Positions 1 to 8,924 of a stretch of 43,696 nucleotides of DNA are shown piece by piece; the first letter of the stretch is position 1, and the number at the start of each line of letters is the position of its first letter. Where the stretch lies: NCBI RefSeq assembly GCF_003315615.1, contig NZ_PDCH01000013.1, positions 1-43,696 on the forward strand, given 5' to 3'. Origin of the DNA: Bifidobacterium xylocopae. GTDB taxonomy: Bacteria; Actinomycetota; Actinomycetes; Actinomycetales; Bifidobacteriaceae. The notes under the pieces are model-generated. The model worked only from the letters and a program-made list of their open reading frames with translations. It was not told where the DNA came from and ran no database searches. The translations under genes were made by a program, and so were the position numbers.

Positions 1-50
1 CGGCAGCCGCCTGATCGGTGGCTTACAGGGTCGTAAGGAGGTCCGTACGC

Positions 51-1550
51 GTGAGTGACAGCTCGAAGCAGACGGATACGGCACGGGATGTAGAGATGAG
101 TCAGTACGTGGCTGACCGCTCCCGGGTCAACGAAGACAAGATCAAACAGGACGACGAGATCCTCTCCCAGTTCGGCGACTACAGCTACGGCTGGCATGAC
201 TCCGACGCGGCCGGAGAGGCCGCCAGGAAAGGCATCGACGAGGATGTTGTCAGGGCCATATCGGCCGACAAGCACGAGCCCGAGTGGATGCTGGAGCGCC
301 GTCTGCAGGGATACCGGTCCTTCCTGGACAAGCCCATGCCCAAGTGGGGGGTGGACCTGTCCGGTTTCGACGCACAGGACTTCAAGTACTATGTCAAGCC
401 CCTGGATAAGCAAGCCCAGACCTGGGAGGAGCTGCCCGAGGACATCAAGAGCACATATGACAGGCTGGGCATCCCCGAGGCCGAGAAGCAGAGGCTGGTA
501 TCCGGCGTGGCCGCCCAGTACGAGTCCGAGGTGATCTACAACTCCATCAGGGATGACCTCAAGGAGCAAGGCGTCATCTTCATGGACACCGACACCGCCC
601 TGCAGGAGCACCCGGACCTCTTCAGGAAATACTTCGGAACGGTCATTCCCGCCGATGACAACAAGTTCGCGGCCCTGAACACCGCGGCCTGGTCCGGCGG
701 ATCCTTCGTGTACGTGCCCAAGGGTGTCCACGTGGACATCCCCCTGCAGGCCTACTTCCGCATCAACACACCTAACATGGGCCAGTTCGAGCGTACGTTG
801 ATCATCGCGGACGAGGGCTCGTACGTGCACTATGTGGAAGGCTGCACGGCACCCATATATTCAACCGATTCCCTGCATGCGGCCATCGTGGAGATCGTCG
901 TGGAGCCGCATGCTCGGGTGCGTTACACCACGGTGCAGAACTGGTCCAACAACGTATACAACCTCGTGACCCAGCGTGCCTATGTGCGCGAGGGCGGATC
1001 GATGGAATGGGTCGACGGCAACATCGGGTCCAAGGCCACGATGAAGTACCCCTCCTGCATCCTGGCTGAGCCATATGCCAGGGGAGAGACCATGTCCCTG
1101 GGATTCGCCGGCCAGGGACAATACCAGGACACGGGTGCCAAGATGATTCATCTGGCTCCGCATACGTCCTCCACCATCGTCTCCAAATCCATCTCCCGCA
1201 ACCTCGGCCGGGCCGCATACCGTGGCCTGGTCAAGATAGTCAAGGGCGCCGAGCACTCCTCCTCCTCGGTGGTCTGTGATGCCCTGCTGGTGGATGACTA
1301 TTCGCGTTCCGACACCTACCCGCATGTAGACGTGCGCGAGGACGATGTCACCATGTCGCATGAGGCCACGGTCTCCAAGATCTCCGAAGACCAGCTTTTC
1401 TACTTGATGAGCCGCGGCCTGAGCGAGGAGGAGGCCAGGGGCATGATTGTGCGAGGCTTCGTGGAACCCATCTCCCGTGAGCTGCCCATGGAATACGCCT
1501 TGGAGTTGAACAGATTGGTGGAGCTGCAGATGGAAGGGTCGGTCGGCTGA
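51..1550 (+). CDS. sufB: Fe-S cluster assembly scaffold protein SufB
   Basis: SufB is the core of the SufBC2D scaffold on which Fe-S clusters are built in the cytoplasm. The 499-residue product has the family layout: a variable N-terminal part, then the long beta-helix core with the typical stretches [16 protein letters not shown] and [10 protein letters not shown], and the C-terminal [18 protein letters not shown] segment. A conserved cysteine lies in [10 protein letters not shown] chose GTG 51 because a perfect SD (AAGGAGGT, 35-42) sits 8 nt before it. An in-frame GTG at 18 lies upstream of that SD and would add 11 unlikely residues. sufD follows after one base, so the genes are co-transcribed. 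The operon's promoter, and any SufR-type regulator, would lie left of the window. Identification is firm. Confidence 0.96.
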   Translation: MSDSSKQTDTARDVEMSQYVADRSRVNEDKIKQDDEILSQFGDYSYGWHDSDAAGEAARKGIDEDVVRAISADKHEPEWMLERRLQGYRSFLDKPMPKWGVDLSGFDAQDFKYYVKPLDKQAQTWEELPEDIKSTYDRLGIPEAEKQRLVSGVAAQYESEVIYNSIRDDLKEQGVIFMDTDTALQEHPDLFRKYFGTVIPADDNKFAALNTAAWSGGSFVYVPKGVHVDIPLQAYFRINTPNMGQFERTLIIADEGSYVHYVEGCTAPIYSTDSLHAAIVEIVVEPHARVRYTTVQNWSNNVYNLVTQRAYVREGGSMEWVDGNIGSKATMKYPSCILAEPYARGETMSLGFAGQGQYQDTGAKMIHLAPHTSSTIVSKSISRNLGRAAYRGLVKIVKGAEHSSSSVVCDALLVDDYSRSDTYPHVDVREDDVTMSHEATVSKISEDQLFYLMSRGLSEEEARGMIVRGFVEPISRELPMEYALELNRLVELQMEGSVG

Positions 1551-1551
1551 T

Positions 1552-2778
1552 ATGACGGACAAGGCAGAGATTCGGATACCACAGGGGTCGGTCGAGGACC
1601 CGTATGCCGCTCCGGCGCGGATGCCCTCGAGCGCGGACCGTTCCATTCGGTCCTACGATCCCGACGATTATGCGACACCCACCCGCAGGCAGGATGACTG
1701 GCGCTTCACCCCGGTCGAGCGTTTGGAGGAGTTCTTCCGGCCGTTCGAACCATCGGGGAAGACCGCGCTGACGGTCAGCGCCATGGACGGAGGTCCCCTG
1801 GATCCCGCTCAGGTCAGCGTATCGAGTGTGGAGATGGGCCAGGCGCCGACCGGCACGGTCCTCAAACCCAACGACAAGGTGTCGGCCGTGGAGTGGGCCT
1901 CAAACAGCCGGGCCCATGTCATCGAGCTGAGAGGCGAGATCAGCCGGCCGGTCCTGGTGAAGGTGGAGGGTGGTGGCCTGGAGCTCGATGCCATCCACCT
2001 GGTCATCCTGGCAGACGAGCGGGCCCATGCGGACCTGGTGGTGGAGCATGGTGGCGACGCCCGTCTGGCGGAGGGTGTGGAGATTCGCACCGGTGCCGAT
2101 TCCCATATCTCCACCACCTTCATCCAGGAGTGGGGACCGACATCCAAGGAGGTGGCCAACCATCGCATCCATCTGGGAGCGGGGGCCAGCCTGCGGCATT
2201 CGGTGGTCACCCTGGGCGGCGACGTGGTCCGTATGCGCATGGACCAGGAGTTCGGCGGCGAAGGCGGGGATCTGAACATGCTGGGCATATATTTCGTGGA
2301 CCCCGGCCAGCATATGGAACACCGTACGATGGTGGTGCATAACCACCCCAATTGCAGGTCGCGCGTGGTATACAAAGGCGCACTGGACGGACCCGGGGCG
2401 CACTCAACCTGGGTGGGTAACGCACTGATCCGGCCGACGGCACCGGGCACCGACTCCTACGAGCTCAACCGCAACCTGGTGTTGACGCCGGGTGCGGTGG
2501 CCGATTCCGAACCCAACCTGGAGATCGAGAACGGCGACATCATCGGTGCCGGACACGCCTCCTCGGTAGGCCGTTTCGAGGAAGAGGAGCTCTTCTACCT
2601 GGAATCGCGCGGTATCCCCGAACAGGAGGCGCGCAAGCTGGTGGTTCGGGGGTTCTTCGGCGAATTGGTCGAGGAAATCGGTATTCCCGCTGTCTCAGGT
2701 CATCTTATGGATGTCATCGACAGGCGGCTGTCCAAAGGGGAGAGCGAAGAGATGAAGCACGTTTTGGAGGGTAACTGA
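1552..2778 (+). CDS. sufD: Fe-S cluster assembly protein SufD
   Basis: SufD is the paralogue of SufB and its partner in the SufBC2D scaffold; it helps iron entry into the nascent cluster. The 408-residue product shows the family's N-terminal helical region, a beta-helix core with hydrophobic repeats, and the C-terminal signature GAGHASSVGRFEEEELFYLESRGI. The histidine of GHASSVG matches the conserved SufD histidine of the family. The C-terminal half resembles that of SufB, as expected. ATG 1552 lies one base after the sufB stop and the SD overlaps the end of sufB, pointing to translational coupling. Nothing looks truncated. Confidence 0.95.
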   Translation: MTDKAEIRIPQGSVEDPYAAPARMPSSADRSIRSYDPDDYATPTRRQDDWRFTPVERLEEFFRPFEPSGKTALTVSAMDGGPLDPAQVSVSSVEMGQAPTGTVLKPNDKVSAVEWASNSRAHVIELRGEISRPVLVKVEGGGLELDAIHLVILADERAHADLVVEHGGDARLAEGVEIRTGADSHISTTFIQEWGPTSKEVANHRIHLGAGASLRHSVVTLGGDVVRMRMDQEFGGEGGDLNMLGIYFVDPGQHMEHRTMVVHNHPNCRSRVVYKGALDGPGAHSTWVGNALIRPTAPGTDSYELNRNLVLTPGAVADSEPNLEIENGDIIGAGHASSVGRFEEEELFYLESRGIPEQEARKLVVRGFFGELVEEIGIPAVSGHLMDVIDRRLSKGESEEMKHVLEGN

Positions 2779-2779
2779 T

Positions 2780-3559
2780 ATGTCGACACTGGAAATCAAG
2801 GATCTGCACGTCTCCGTGGAGACCAAGGAGGGGCGCAAGCAAATCCTCAAGGGCGCCAACCTGACCGTCAACTCGGGTGAGACCCATGCGATCATGGGGC
2901 CCAACGGCTCAGGCAAGTCCACCCTGGCATACACCTTGGCCGGTCACCCAAAGTACCTTGTGGATTCTGGGCAGGCCCTGTTGGACGGTGAGGACATCCT
3001 CAGGATGACCCCTGATGAGCGTGCCAAGGCCGGGCTGTTTCTGGCCATGCAGTATCCGGTCGAGGTGTCCGGCGTGTCGATGACCAACTTCCTGCGTACC
3101 GCCAAGACGGAGATTGACGGCAAGGCGCCGGCGATTCGTACCTGGAGCAAGGAACTGGGCCAGGCCATGAAGAATTTGCGCATGGACCCCAAGTTCGCCC
3201 AGCGATCGGTCAACGAAGGCTTCTCCGGCGGCGAGAAGAAAAGGGCTGAAGTATTGCAGCTGGAACTGCTCAGACCGAAATTCGCGATTCTGGACGAGAC
3301 TGATTCCGGCCTGGATGTGGACGCGCTGCGTGTGGTGTCCGAGGGGGTCAACCGGGCGAAGGAGAACACCGCCTTGGGGATCCTGATGGTCACTCATTAC
3401 ACCAGGATTTTGCGCTACATCAAACCGGATATCGTGCACGTATTCTCAGACGGCCGCTTCGTCAAGACCGGTGGGCCGGAATTGGCCGACGAACTGGAGG
3501 AGACCGGCTACGACCAGTACCTGCCGGAAGGTTCTGATTCGGAGTCGGCCCTGGCCTGA
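2780..3559 (+). CDS. sufC: Fe-S cluster assembly ATPase SufC
   Basis: SufC is the ABC-type ATPase of the SufBC2D complex; ATP binding remodels SufB-SufD during cluster assembly. It is not a membrane transporter subunit. The 259 residues contain Walker A (GPNGSGKS, about 40-47), a SufC-type signature (SGGEKKRAEVLQ), Walker B ending in LDETDSGLD, and the switch histidine in MVTHYTRIL. GGAGG at 2766-2770 is the SD for ATG 2780, one base after the sufD stop. Length and motifs match the family well. Confidence 0.96.
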   Translation: MSTLEIKDLHVSVETKEGRKQILKGANLTVNSGETHAIMGPNGSGKSTLAYTLAGHPKYLVDSGQALLDGEDILRMTPDERAKAGLFLAMQYPVEVSGVSMTNFLRTAKTEIDGKAPAIRTWSKELGQAMKNLRMDPKFAQRSVNEGFSGGEKKRAEVLQLELLRPKFAILDETDSGLDVDALRVVSEGVNRAKENTALGILMVTHYTRILRYIKPDIVHVFSDGRFVKTGGPELADELEETGYDQYLPEGSDSESALA

Positions 3560-3615
3560 GGACGGTACGGCATGTAAGCCGACGTACGGACCGATGTTTC
3601 GATAAAGGAGGGATG

Positions 3616-4887
3616 ATGGTGGATTTCACCGCGATACGGGAGCAATTCCCGATTTTGGATCAGGAGATCCACGGCCATCCCTTGGTCTATCTGGACTCGG
3701 CGGCCACGGCCCAGAAGCCGCAGGTGGTCATCGACGCCGAGTCGCGCTTCTATGAGCGGGACAATGCCGGGGTCCACCGTGGCGCCCACGAGCTGGCCGC
3801 CCGTTCCACCATGGCCTTCGAACATGCCCGGGCCAAGGTCGCCCGGCTGGTGGGCGCCCAGGCCGAAGAAGGCCAGGAGGAGATCGTCGTCACCGCCGGA
3901 GCCACGGCGTCCCTGAACCTGCTGGCCACGGCCTTCGGCAATGCATCCCAGGGGAGGGGAGGACAGGCGGCCCGACGCTTCGCCCTGGGGCCCGGCGATG
4001 AGGTGGTGGTCAGCCAGGCCGAGCATCACTCGGTCCTCCTGCCCTTCCAGGAGCTCTGTCAGCGCACCGGGGCCAGCCTCAAGTGGTTCGGCCTGGATGA
4101 GCAGGGCAGGATCCGCTCGGACACCGCCGAGCAGGTGATTGGCGAGCGGACCAAGGTTGTTGCCATAACCCACGTGTCGAATGTGACCGGAGCTATCACC
4201 GACCTGGCACCGATCGTGGAACGCGCCCACCAGGTGGGCGCCCTGGTTGTCCTGGACGCCTGCCAGTCCGTCCCCCACCTACCCATCGACCTTCACGCCC
4301 TTGATGTGGATTTCGCGGCCTGGTCGGCCCATAAAATGTACGGCCCCACCGGCGTCGGCTTCCTCTACGGGCGGCGGGAGCTCCTGGAGGCTCTGCCTCC
4401 GGCCTCCTTCGGCGGCTCCATGGTGGAGCTGGCCTTCCTGGACAAGCCCGCCCAGTACATGGCGCCTCCGGCCCGGTTCGAGGCCGGTACGCAGCCGGTC
4501 GCCCAGGTCATCGCCGCCGGTGAAGCCGCCGATTGGATGCGGGATCTGGGCATGGAGCGGGTCGCGGAACATGAGCGTGCCATCACGGCTGAGCTTTTGA
4601 ACTTGAATGAGGTCGAGGGCGTACGCATCCTCGGCCCCGTGTCTCCAGAAGACCGCATCGGCACGGTCGCCTTCGATGTGGCCGGTATCCACCCCCATGA
4701 TGTGGGGCAGTATGTGGATTCGCGCGGCATCGCCATTCGGACGGGTCACCACTGCGCCCAGCCGGTCCACCGGCACTTCGGCCTGTTCGCCTCCAACCGT
4801 GCCTCGGTCGGGGTCTACAACAGCATCGCCGATGCAGACGAACTCCTTGATGCGGTGCGCGGTGTCAGAGGTTTCTTCGGGGCCTGA
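3616..4887 (+). CDS. sufS: Cysteine desulfurase SufS (group II)
   Basis: SufS is a PLP enzyme that takes sulfur from L-cysteine and holds it as a persulfide for Fe-S assembly. The PLP lysine is in SAHKMYGPTG (about residue 240) and the persulfide cysteine in RTGHHCAQPVHRHF (about residue 380). The aspartate and histidine that hold PLP are in LDACQS and QAEHHS. Length, about 423 residues, is slightly above the usual ~410 because of an insertion around residues 110-125 (GQAARRF region). The start is uncertain: ATG 3613, ATG 3616 and GTG 3619 are consecutive codons after the SD GGAGG (3607-3611). GTG 3619 has the best spacing (7 nt); ATG 3616 is the compromise given here. It lies 56 nt after sufC. 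Confidence 0.95.
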   Translation: MVDFTAIREQFPILDQEIHGHPLVYLDSAATAQKPQVVIDAESRFYERDNAGVHRGAHELAARSTMAFEHARAKVARLVGAQAEEGQEEIVVTAGATASLNLLATAFGNASQGRGGQAARRFALGPGDEVVVSQAEHHSVLLPFQELCQRTGASLKWFGLDEQGRIRSDTAEQVIGERTKVVAITHVSNVTGAITDLAPIVERAHQVGALVVLDACQSVPHLPIDLHALDVDFAAWSAHKMYGPTGVGFLYGRRELLEALPPASFGGSMVELAFLDKPAQYMAPPARFEAGTQPVAQVIAAGEAADWMRDLGMERVAEHERAITAELLNLNEVEGVRILGPVSPEDRIGTVAFDVAGIHPHDVGQYVDSRGIAIRTGHHCAQPVHRHFGLFASNRASVGVYNSIADADELLDAVRGVRGFFGA

Positions 4888-4989
4888 AGAACCGGAGGGG
4901 GCATGCGGTGTCATGGCGGTCGTTGCGGTGTTTCACCTGCGGCGCACGGACTTTGGACAGGACCACAGGATGCAGGTAGGTTGGTGAAC

Positions 4990-5598
4990 ATGACAGACGA
5001 TTACGGCATGAGCGAACAGGAGCTGGAGCAGATGTACCAGGAGGTCATCCTGGACGCTTCCAGGCACCCGCACGGCAGGATTGAGCTGGGCGGCCAGGAC
5101 GACCCGTCCGCCTATGACGGTTCTTCCGGCGGCGCGCAGACTCTGCGGCTGGAGCACGAGTACTGCGTGCCGGCCCAGTCCCAGCAGTTCAACCCCACCT
5201 GTGGCGACACGGCAACCGTGCATGTCGAAGTCTCCGACGGCTCGGACGGCAAGCCTAACAGGATCGAACGGATTGTCTGGGACGGGCAGGGTTGTTCGAT
5301 CTCGCAGGCATCGCTGTCGGTCATGGTGGACCTGGTCCAGGGGCAGAACGTCGACCAGGCCATGGCACTGGCCGCTGATTTCCATCAGCTGATGGAGTCC
5401 AGGGGTGCGGGACTGGACGACGAGGACGCGAACGAGGCGCTGGGGGATGCGGTCGCCTTTCAAGGTGTTTCGCGCTATCCCATGCGCATCAAATGCGCTC
5501 TACTGGCCTGGGAGGGCATGAAAGCGTCTGTGGCCCAGGCCCTGACGCGCATCAACGATGGGGTCGGCACAGGCCGACGGGATGAGGGGCAGTCATGA
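4990..5598 (+). CDS. sufU: Fe-S assembly sulfur-transfer protein SufU
   Basis: SufU accepts persulfide sulfur from SufS through a zinc site, taking the place of SufE in Gram-positive bacteria. The three zinc-ligand cysteines are visible in NPTCGD, GQGCSIS and RIKCALL, and the aspartate of NPTCGD completes the site. The protein is about 202 residues, longer than typical SufU (~150), mostly through a hydrophilic stretch after PHG and a longer C-terminus. ATG 4990 follows a weak AGGTAGG site (4974-4980). An in-frame GTG at 4984 and an ATG at 5008 are alternatives. The last 4 bases overlap the next gene (ATGA), showing coupling. Confidence 0.92.
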   Translation: MTDDYGMSEQELEQMYQEVILDASRHPHGRIELGGQDDPSAYDGSSGGAQTLRLEHEYCVPAQSQQFNPTCGDTATVHVEVSDGSDGKPNRIERIVWDGQGCSISQASLSVMVDLVQGQNVDQAMALAADFHQLMESRGAGLDDEDANEALGDAVAFQGVSRYPMRIKCALLAWEGMKASVAQALTRINDGVGTGRRDEGQS

Positions 5599-6029
5599 GC
5601 GAAGCAACGACGACCGCTGACAGCGGGAGCGCGACGGCCAGCGAGGCCCAGGCCGCGGCGGAGGATGCGATTCCGCTCAAGGCTGTGGACGACATAGGTC
5701 GCGCCACAGCCAAGGATGTGCGTGAGGCCCTCCACCAGGTGATCGACCCGGAGCTGGGCATCGACGTGGTGGATTTGGGCTTGGTCTACGGGGTCGAGAT
5801 CGACGAGCAGGGGCGTGCCATCATCACGATGACCCTGACCACGCCAGCCTGCCCTCTGACAGGGCTGATCGAGGACGAGTGCGCTCAGATGCTGGCCGGA
5901 CTGGTCGAGGAGTTCCGAATCGACTGGACCTGGTCGCCCCGGTGGAGTCTCAAGATGATCACCCCCGAAGGCAAGGAGCAGCTGGCGGCCATCGGGCTCA
6001 ATATCGACAATCTGCCTATCGCCCAGTAG
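5595..6029 (+). CDS. sufT: MIP18/DUF59-family Fe-S maturation protein (SufT-like)
   Basis: This 144-residue protein belongs to the MIP18/DUF59 family, whose members help deliver Fe-S clusters to target proteins. The domain spans about residues 40-140 and shows the hallmark DPELGIDVVDLGLVYGV and the TTPACPLTG motif with its conserved cysteine. The first 40 residues are Ala/Thr/Ser-rich and probably disordered. The start overlaps the sufU stop (ATGA), so it is the last gene of the operon. A direct repeat of CTGCCGGTGT (6032-6041 and 6049-6058) follows the stop, and I see no strong terminator hairpin there. The symbol sufT is by analogy; the family is certain but the exact client proteins are unknown. 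Confidence 0.9.
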   Translation: MSEATTTADSGSATASEAQAAAEDAIPLKAVDDIGRATAKDVREALHQVIDPELGIDVVDLGLVYGVEIDEQGRAIITMTLTTPACPLTGLIEDECAQMLAGLVEEFRIDWTWSPRWSLKMITPEGKEQLAAIGLNIDNLPIAQ

Positions 6030-6087
6030 AACTGCCGGTGTCATTAGGCTGCCGGTGTGTCGCTCGGAATTGGAACGCTGACTGCGG

Positions 6088-6124
6088 TTGACCGCGAGCA
6101 TCAGTCTCTGTCTTGTAATATGAT
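6088..6124 (+). promoter_or_regulatory. Possible promoter region of the uracil permease gene
   Basis: An AT-rich patch contains -10-like hexamers TAATAT (6116-6121) and TATGAT (6119-6124). A TTGACC lies at 6088-6093, but the spacing of 22 or 25 bp is too long for a standard pair. The site is at the right distance from the permease gene. The pairing is weak, so this is a low-confidence call. Confidence 0.25.
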
Positions 6125-6177
6125 GGGGTTCTCAGTGCGCCGTGACCGGCACGGCGACTGGGAAGAGAGCATACCGT

Positions 6178-7479
6178 ATGTCAATCCTGAACGGTTGGAA
6201 ACTGCACGGTAACGGGAAATCATTGGCTCCCGGCGATGTGGTGGAGCCAGATGAGCGGCTGACCTGGCCGCGGACGGCGGGGATCGGTGCCCAACATGTG
6301 ATCGCCATGTTCGGTTCGACCTTCCTGGTTCCGATATTGACGGGCTTCGATCCGTCGACCACTTTGTTCTTTACAGCGCTTTCCACGGCGCTGTTTTTGT
6401 TAATGAACGCCAATAAGCTGCCATCATATCTGGGCAGCTCTTTTGGCTTCATAGCCCCGGTCATGGCAGTGACGGCAGCTCATAAGGGGCTGGCGGTCGC
6501 CTCCTTCGGCATCATGGTGACCGGCGCCCTGCTGGCGGTCATCGGCGTGGTCGTCCACTTCGCCGGTGCTCGCTGGATCGACATCGTGATGCCGCCGATG
6601 GTGACGGGCGCGATCGTGGCCATCATCGGCTTCAACCTGGCGCCCTCCGCCTGGAAGAATTTTAAGGCCGCCCCGCTCACCGCCCTGGTCACGCTACTGG
6701 CGGTCATGCTCATATCGGTTCTGTTCAAGGGGCTGATCGGACGGCTTAACATCCTGCTGGGCGTTATCGTCGGCTATATGTTTGCCGTCACACAGGGCGA
6801 GGTGGATTTCGGAGCTGTGGAAGAGGCGGCCTGGTTCGGCCTGCCCAAGTTCCACCTGCCCCAGGCGGATCCAACGGTCCTTGCCATGTTCATCCCGGTG
6901 GTCCTGGTACTGGTGGCGGAGAACATCGGCCACGTCAAGTCCGTCTCGCTGATGACCGGCCGCGACTATGACCAGCGGATTGGCACCGCGCTCATGTCCG
7001 ACGGCATCGGCACTTTCTTCGCCGGTCTCGGCGGTGGCTCGGGTACGACCACCTATGCCGAGAACATCGGTGTCATGGCGGCCACCAAGGTCTACTCAAC
7101 GGCGGCCTACTGGTGCGCGGCCCTGTTCGCCTTCCTGCTGAGCCTGTGCCCCAAGTTCGGCGCCATCATCAACACCATCCCCGGCGGGGTCCTGGGCGGG
7201 GTGACCACCCTGCTCTACGGCATGATCGGCATGTTGGGTGTGCGGATCTGGGTGGAGAACAAGGTTGACTTCGGCAAGACGGTCAACATGACGGTAGGCG
7301 CTGTCGTGATGATCGTCGGCATCGCCGACTTCACCTTCGCCATCCAGGGCATCTCCTTCAACGGCATCGCGATCGGCTCGGTCGCCACCCTGGTCATGTA
7401 CCACGGCCTCAAGGCCATCGGCCGCGCCCGCGGCACCATCTCAGCCAACGACTACATCGAAGAGACCCCGCAGGCCTGA
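6178..7479 (+). CDS. uraA: NCS2-family uracil (or xanthine/uracil) permease
   Basis: This is a membrane nucleobase:cation symporter of the NCS2 (UraA/PbuX) family, 433 residues with about 12-14 hydrophobic segments. Family motifs include GAQHVIAMFGSTFLVPILTG near the N-terminus, GSSFGFIAP, the substrate-binding VAENIGHVKS motif with its glutamate, and TTYAENIGVMAATKVYS. UraA-like uracil transport is the best guess from TTYAENIGV, but xanthine transport cannot be excluded. ATG 6178 has a GGAAGAGAG site (6161-6169) 8 nt upstream; an upstream GTG at 6142 would add 12 unsupported residues. The gene stands alone, separated from the SUF operon by about 150 bp. A perfect 20-bp inverted repeat 13 nt after the stop could act as its terminator. 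Confidence 0.88.
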   Translation: MSILNGWKLHGNGKSLAPGDVVEPDERLTWPRTAGIGAQHVIAMFGSTFLVPILTGFDPSTTLFFTALSTALFLLMNANKLPSYLGSSFGFIAPVMAVTAAHKGLAVASFGIMVTGALLAVIGVVVHFAGARWIDIVMPPMVTGAIVAIIGFNLAPSAWKNFKAAPLTALVTLLAVMLISVLFKGLIGRLNILLGVIVGYMFAVTQGEVDFGAVEEAAWFGLPKFHLPQADPTVLAMFIPVVLVLVAENIGHVKSVSLMTGRDYDQRIGTALMSDGIGTFFAGLGGGSGTTTYAENIGVMAATKVYSTAAYWCAALFAFLLSLCPKFGAIINTIPGGVLGGVTTLLYGMIGMLGVRIWVENKVDFGKTVNMTVGAVVMIVGIADFTFAIQGISFNGIAIGSVATLVMYHGLKAIGRARGTISANDYIEETPQA

Positions 7480-7492
7480 GCCCGCAATCTGG

Positions 7493-7557
7493 TTTTGGGC
7501 AGATTCGCACAGCCATCCCGCAATACCGCGGCTCATCCTGTGCGAATCTGCCCAAAA
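7493..7557. repeat. Palindromic intergenic repeat, copy 1 (perfect arms)
   Basis: A 20-bp arm, TTTTGGGCAGATTCGCACAG (7493-7512), is matched by its exact reverse complement at 7538-7557. The 25-nt loop has a small inner CCGC/GCGG pairing. It lies between convergent genes, so it could end transcription from both sides. Three degenerate relatives occur at 7615, 7736 and 14332, so it is a dispersed element and not only a terminator. Confidence 0.9.
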
Positions 7558-7614
7558 ATCGTTCTCCAACCCCATCGGCCCATGCCAGCAGTCGACCTTA
7601 CCGGCGTTACGGCG

Positions 7615-7679
7615 TTTTGGGCAGCTTCGCACACTGTCGTGATGGAGGCTGGGCACACGCTGCTCGAACCCGCCCAAGA
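7615..7679. repeat. Palindromic intergenic repeat, copy 2 (decayed right arm)
   Basis: The left arm TTTTGGGCAGCTTCGCACA (7615-7633) differs from copy 1 by one base. The right arm (7661-7679) matches the expected reverse complement at about 14 of 19 positions, ending CGCCCAAGA. The arm-to-arm span of 65 bp equals that of copy 1, which supports a common origin. Confidence 0.75.
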
Positions 7680-7735
7680 GCGGATTGCCGGTATCGTCCT
7701 GGTACAGGAAGCGCGTCATTCAGGGACTTGAACGG

Positions 7736-7800
7736 TTTTGGGCAGCTTCGCACGCCTGGCTGCCGGGTTCAACGATTGACGTGTGAGAAAGTGCCCGACA
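7736..7800. repeat. Palindromic intergenic repeat, copy 3 (decayed right arm)
   Basis: The left arm TTTTGGGCAGCTTCGCAC (7736-7753) is identical to that of copy 2, including the preceding CGG-type context. The right arm (7782-7800) keeps TGTG, GAA and TGCCC of the expected sequence. The span is again 65 bp. The stretch 7801-7879 after it holds only purine-rich sequence with no gene. Confidence 0.7.
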
Positions 7801-7879
7801 GCGGTTTTGAGGGGTGTGGGAGTGGTCGGAAGTGAGTAGGGAGTAGGGAACAGACGAGAATCGGGTCGGCCGAACGGGG

Positions 7880-8728
7880 TCAGGATTGGGTGGCGTAGAA
7901 GGCTACGGCGGAGGAGGCGGCTACGTTGAGTGAGTCGACGCCGTGGGCCATGGGGATGCGGACCGTCAGGTCGGCGCCGGCGATGGTGGCGGGCGTCAGC
8001 CCTTCGCCCTCCGTGCCGAAGATCAGGGCCAGCCGTCCGATCCGCCCGTCGTGCAAGCGTGCCGCCAGCTCCTGCATGCTCAGTGAGTCGTCGCGTAGGG
8101 CCATGGCCACGGTAGTGAAACCCAGGTCGTGCAGCTCCTTCAGGCCGCGGCCGGGCCAGTAGTCGCTGTCGTCACCGCCGATCCGGGTCCAAGGGACCTG
8201 GAAGACCGTGCCCATCGAGACGCGCGCAGCCCGCCGGTAGAGTGGGTCGCCGCAGGAGGGCGTCACCAGGACCGCGTCCACATCGAGGGCGGCCGCCGAT
8301 CGCATCAGGGCCCCCACGTTCGTATGGTCGACGATGTTTTCCATCACCGCCACCCGCTTCGCCCCCCGGCAGACCGCCTCGACCGAAGGCAGCGGCCAGC
8401 GGCGCATGGCGGAGAGCGCCCCCCGGTGCAGGCGATAGCCGGTGATCCGCTTGAGCTGGGCGGGGGAGGCCACGTAGACCGGCACATCCACACCCCAACC
8501 CTGCTCCACCTGGCGGAAGAAGGGCTCCATGCCGGCCAGCCAGGGCTCCTCCACCAGGAAGGAGATCGGTTCCACGCCCGCATCCAGGGCCCGGCCGATG
8601 ACCTTGGGCGATTCGGCGATGAACAGGCCCTTGGCCGGTTCCAGACGGTTGCGCAGTTGGAGCTCGGTCAGATGCGTATAGGCGTCCAGGCGCTCATCCT
8701 CGATCGACTCCACCGGCACGATTCGCAT
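7880..8728 (-). CDS. SpoU/TrmH-family RNA 2'-O-methyltransferase
   Basis: This is a SPOUT-class, SAM-dependent RNA ribose methyltransferase of the TrmH/SpoU family. The three family motifs are visible: ENIVDHTNVGALMRSAAAL (motif 1), IFGTEGEGL (motif 2) and IPMAHGVDSLNVAASSAVAFY (motif 3, forming the SAM-binding knot). An N-terminal substrate-binding region (FIAESPKVIGRAL) precedes the catalytic domain. The start is CAT at 8726-8728 (MRIVPVES), with GGAG about 9 nt upstream. The reading frame stays open to 8857, but the extra 43 residues look unlike the family and lack an SD. The rRNA or tRNA target cannot be told from sequence. It is transcribed away from the ArsR gene. Confidence 0.88.
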   Translation of the reverse strand: MRIVPVESIEDERLDAYTHLTELQLRNRLEPAKGLFIAESPKVIGRALDAGVEPISFLVEEPWLAGMEPFFRQVEQGWGVDVPVYVASPAQLKRITGYRLHRGALSAMRRWPLPSVEAVCRGAKRVAVMENIVDHTNVGALMRSAAALDVDAVLVTPSCGDPLYRRAARVSMGTVFQVPWTRIGGDDSDYWPGRGLKELHDLGFTTVAMALRDDSLSMQELAARLHDGRIGRLALIFGTEGEGLTPATIAGADLTVRIPMAHGVDSLNVAASSAVAFYATQS

Positions 8729-8876
8729 GCTCACCCATCTCCGTTCGCTCCACAGCCGCCTGCTACGGCTCTCATCATAACCGACCCGTCCCACCCCAAG
8801 CGCCTGGGCCGGGCCAGGGTCGGTGTAGACAAAACCGGCCGGTCGGAGCGGCTTCATGACAGTATTCTAAAATAAA

Positions 8877-8903
8877 TTGAAATTGGTGTATGGTGTAGTT
8901 CAA
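8877..8903. promoter_or_regulatory. Divergent AT-rich regulatory region with possible ArsR operator
   Basis: The short gap between the methyltransferase and the ArsR gene is strikingly AT-rich for this genome. It carries the inverted pair TTGAA (8877-8881) and TTCAA (8899-8903), a plausible binding dyad for the neighbouring ArsR protein. No consensus -35/-10 pair was clear on either strand. Confidence 0.35.
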
Positions 8904-8924
8904 CATTAGTGAAAGGAGGTTGTC

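Noticed and set aside
861-1646. 261-residue minus-strand open frame opposite sufB
   Set aside because: Antisense shadow of sufB; the sufB motifs and SD are unambiguous.
7495-7731. 78-residue open frame in the repeat-rich gap after the permease
   Set aside because: It runs through two palindromic repeats, has no SD and no coding signature.
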